Positions 5,298 through 6,659 of a DNA stretch of 6,659 bases are shown here, piece after piece. The position numbers and the translations under genes were made by a program. Under the pieces are notes generated by a model. That model saw only the letters and a list, made by a program, of their open reading frames with translations. It ran no database searches and had not been told where the DNA came from. The stretch covers positions 1 to 6,659 of the forward strand of contig JADGHK010000138.1 of assembly GCA_019686145.1 (NCBI GenBank), written 5' to 3'. Every line of letters starts with the position of its first letter. Positions within the stretch are counted from its first letter, which is position 1. Origin of the DNA: Bryobacteraceae bacterium (GTDB lineage Bacteria > Acidobacteriota > Terriglobia > Bryobacterales > Bryobacteraceae).

Positions 5298-6383
5298 ATG
5301 CATTTGAAACCCATTCACGAGCAGGCTGTTGTCATAATGGGCGCTTCAAGCGGAATCGGCCGCGATACGGCCCTCCGTTTTGCCCGGAAGGGGGCGTGTG
5401 TGGTGGCTGCAGCGCGAAGCGAAAGCGGCTTGCAGTCACTGATCAATGAGATCCGGCAGCACGGCGGGCGGGCGATCGCCGCCACGTGCGACACAACAAA
5501 TGAGGAGCAGGTTCGAAACGTCGCGGAACTTTGCGTGCAGGAGTTCGGCAGGATCGACACCTGGGTGCAGCTCGCGGGTGTTTCTCTGTATGCCAGGTTT
5601 GAGGATACGACGATCGACGAGTGGCGGAGAGTCGTCGATGTCAACCTGAACGGGCAGGCCCTTGGAGCGATGGTTGCGCTGCCGCATCTGAAGAGGCAGG
5701 GAGGGGCGCTCATCTGCGTATCATCGGTAGAGTCTCGCCGGGCTTTGCCTTACCAGGCGGCATACGCAGCCTCCAAACATGGGGTCAAGGCAATGTGCGA
5801 GGCGCTCCGTATGGAGCTGGAGCACGAGGGCGTTCCCGTCAGCGTGACGGAAATCATACCGGCATCGATCAACACTCCGCTCTTTGAGCACGCCCGGACG
5901 AAGCTGGGAGTCCAGCCCCAAGGTGCTCCTCCAATCTATCCTCCTGAAGCCGTTTCCAAGGCGATTCTTTACGCTGCCGAGCACCCTGTCAGGGAACTGC
6001 CGGTGGGCGCGGCTGCTTCGGCTCTCATTGCCGGGGAGAATCTGTCACCGGCCATGATGGACAGGCTGCTGGAGATGTTCGCTTTTGAGAAGCAGCTCAC
6101 GGACCGGCCTAAGCCTGCAACGGTCGACAATCTCTTCGCGCCCATGGAAGGAATGGACCGGGTGAAGGGCAACCTGAAGGAATCGAGGCCGTTCAGTGTT
6201 TATACGTGGATGATCACGCACCCCGGTTTTGTTGGCGCGCTGGCGATGGCAGCTGCCGGGACCGCTGCGATCATGACCCGCGGCGTCGGCCGGGAAGTAC
6301 CGAGCCGGGAACGGGAGGTCCGGCCGTCCGTACGCCACACGATGAGTCACCGCGAACGCAGCAGATCGATCGCTCAGGTCTAA
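5298..6383 (+). CDS. Short-chain dehydrogenase/reductase (SDR) with hydrophobic C-terminal extension
   Basis: A 361-residue protein with a complete classical SDR domain. The nucleotide-binding motif GASSGIG is at 15-21; Arg40 at the end of strand beta-2 suggests NADP(H) preference. Asp65 follows beta-3, and QLAG (91-94) replaces the usual NNAG. Asn116 lies in DVNLNG, Ser143 is in CVSSVES, and the catalytic YAASK has Tyr156 and Lys160. PASINTP (188-194) matches the PG-x-x-x-T block after beta-6. Classical SDRs are about 250 residues; here about 110 more follow, including a hydrophobic stretch 309-328 (PGFVGALAMAAAGTAAIMTR) and an Arg-rich tail ending in SIAQV, so the enzyme may be tail-anchored. 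The ATG at 5298 is chosen because a GAGAGGG lies 8 bases upstream and the SDR fold begins at once. An upstream in-frame ATG at 5157 would add 47 unlike residues and overlap the divergent gene. Substrate cannot be told from sequence. Confidence 0.92.
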   Translation: MHLKPIHEQAVVIMGASSGIGRDTALRFARKGACVVAAARSESGLQSLINEIRQHGGRAIAATCDTTNEEQVRNVAELCVQEFGRIDTWVQLAGVSLYARFEDTTIDEWRRVVDVNLNGQALGAMVALPHLKRQGGALICVSSVESRRALPYQAAYAASKHGVKAMCEALRMELEHEGVPVSVTEIIPASINTPLFEHARTKLGVQPQGAPPIYPPEAVSKAILYAAEHPVRELPVGAAASALIAGENLSPAMMDRLLEMFAFEKQLTDRPKPATVDNLFAPMEGMDRVKGNLKESRPFSVYTWMITHPGFVGALAMAAAGTAAIMTRGVGREVPSREREVRPSVRHTMSHRERSRSIAQV

Positions 6384-6423
6384 GGGACATGGAGCTACGT
6401 GGCCATGTGCTACTGTTTGATCG

Positions 6424-6659
6424 ATGGCAGTGCCTGGCCAAACGACGCAAGTCATAACCAGCGCCCGGAACCCGCAATTGAAGGATGTGAGGCGGGCCGT
6501 TGCGCAAGGCGGCTTGACAGAGGACGGTTACGCTGTTGCCGAGACTTTCCATCTGCTTGAGGAAGCAATCCGGAGCGGGTGCGAGATCAAGGCAATCCTT
6601 GCTTCGGAGTCGGCCCAGGCTGCTGTAACAAGGCATCTTCCTCCCTCCCGCAGGCTGCG
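6424..6659 (+). CDS. TrmH/SpoU-family RNA 2'-O-methyltransferase, N-terminal part only
   Basis: Seventy-eight residues are visible before the right edge, with no stop. ITSARNPQLKDVRRAVA (11-27) followed by GYAVAETFHLLEEAIRSGCEIKAILAS (35-61) is the pattern of the SpoU substrate-binding domain that precedes the knotted SAM-dependent methyltransferase domain in rRNA/tRNA 2'-O-ribose methylases (compare ITS-x-x-NP-x-K and EG-x-x-L-x-EAL). The usual Glu-Gly of that second block is Glu-Thr here (40-41). An in-frame TGA at 6418-6420 limits the start to the ATG at 6424 or the GTG at 6430. Neither has a good Shine-Dalgarno sequence, so the start is uncertain. The catalytic half lies outside the window, so the call rests on the N-terminal domain alone. 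The gene lies 40 bases after the SDR stop on the same strand and could be cotranscribed with it. Confidence 0.78.
   Translation, partial: MAVPGQTTQVITSARNPQLKDVRRAVAQGGLTEDGYAVAETFHLLEEAIRSGCEIKAILASESAQAAVTRHLPPSRRL

Noticed and set aside
6387..6408. ACATGG/CCATGT inverted repeat after the SDR stop as a terminator
   Set aside because: The stem is only 6 bp with a 10-base loop and no T-run follows, so it is probably chance.
6271..6636. 121-codon minus-strand open frame at the right end
   Set aside because: It lies antisense to the SDR tail and the methyltransferase start, and its translation shows no recognisable domain, whereas the plus-strand frame at 6424 matches the SpoU N-terminal pattern.

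Overview
The window looks like the chromosome of a free-living, moderately GC-rich bacterium with an aerobic aromatic amino acid catabolism module. Gene content and style (short homogentisate dioxygenase, long SDR with a hydrophobic C-terminal tail) would fit an Acidobacteriota or deltaproteobacterial-type soil organism, but that placement is a guess; no rRNA or other phylogenetic marker is present. I see no tRNA, CRISPR array, insertion sequence or phage gene. Coding density is very high, and the longest non-coding stretch is about 170 bases.

Left half (1-3493, all on the minus strand) is a tightly packed operon read right to left: a short-form homogentisate 1,2-dioxygenase (hmgA), an FMN-binding flavin-reductase-like protein, and an AMP-forming short-chain acyl-CoA synthetase whose C-terminus runs off the left edge. 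Both junctions are 4-base stop/start overlaps (GTGA, then ATGA), so the three are probably translationally coupled.

The centre (3494-3666) is a divergent control region. It holds a perfect 20-bp palindrome flanked by two inverted copies of a CATAATGAG box. The copy on the minus strand forms a good sigma-70-type promoter for hmgA; the copy on the plus strand is the probable -10 of the gene on the other side, phhA (phenylalanine 4-hydroxylase, 3667-4608). Together phhA and hmgA cover phenylalanine to tyrosine and homogentisate to maleylacetoacetate. The end products of the full pathway are fumarate and acetoacetate, so the acyl-CoA synthetase could activate acetoacetate (inference). The 4-hydroxyphenylpyruvate dioxygenase, maleylacetoacetate isomerase, fumarylacetoacetase and pterin dehydratase genes are not in this window.

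Right part (4615-6659) appears unrelated: a membrane-anchored DUF218/YdcF-SanA-like protein on the minus strand, tail to tail with phhA; then a divergent plus-strand short-chain dehydrogenase/reductase with a hydrophobic C-terminal segment; then the N-terminal part of a TrmH/SpoU-family RNA 2'-O-methyltransferase cut by the right edge.
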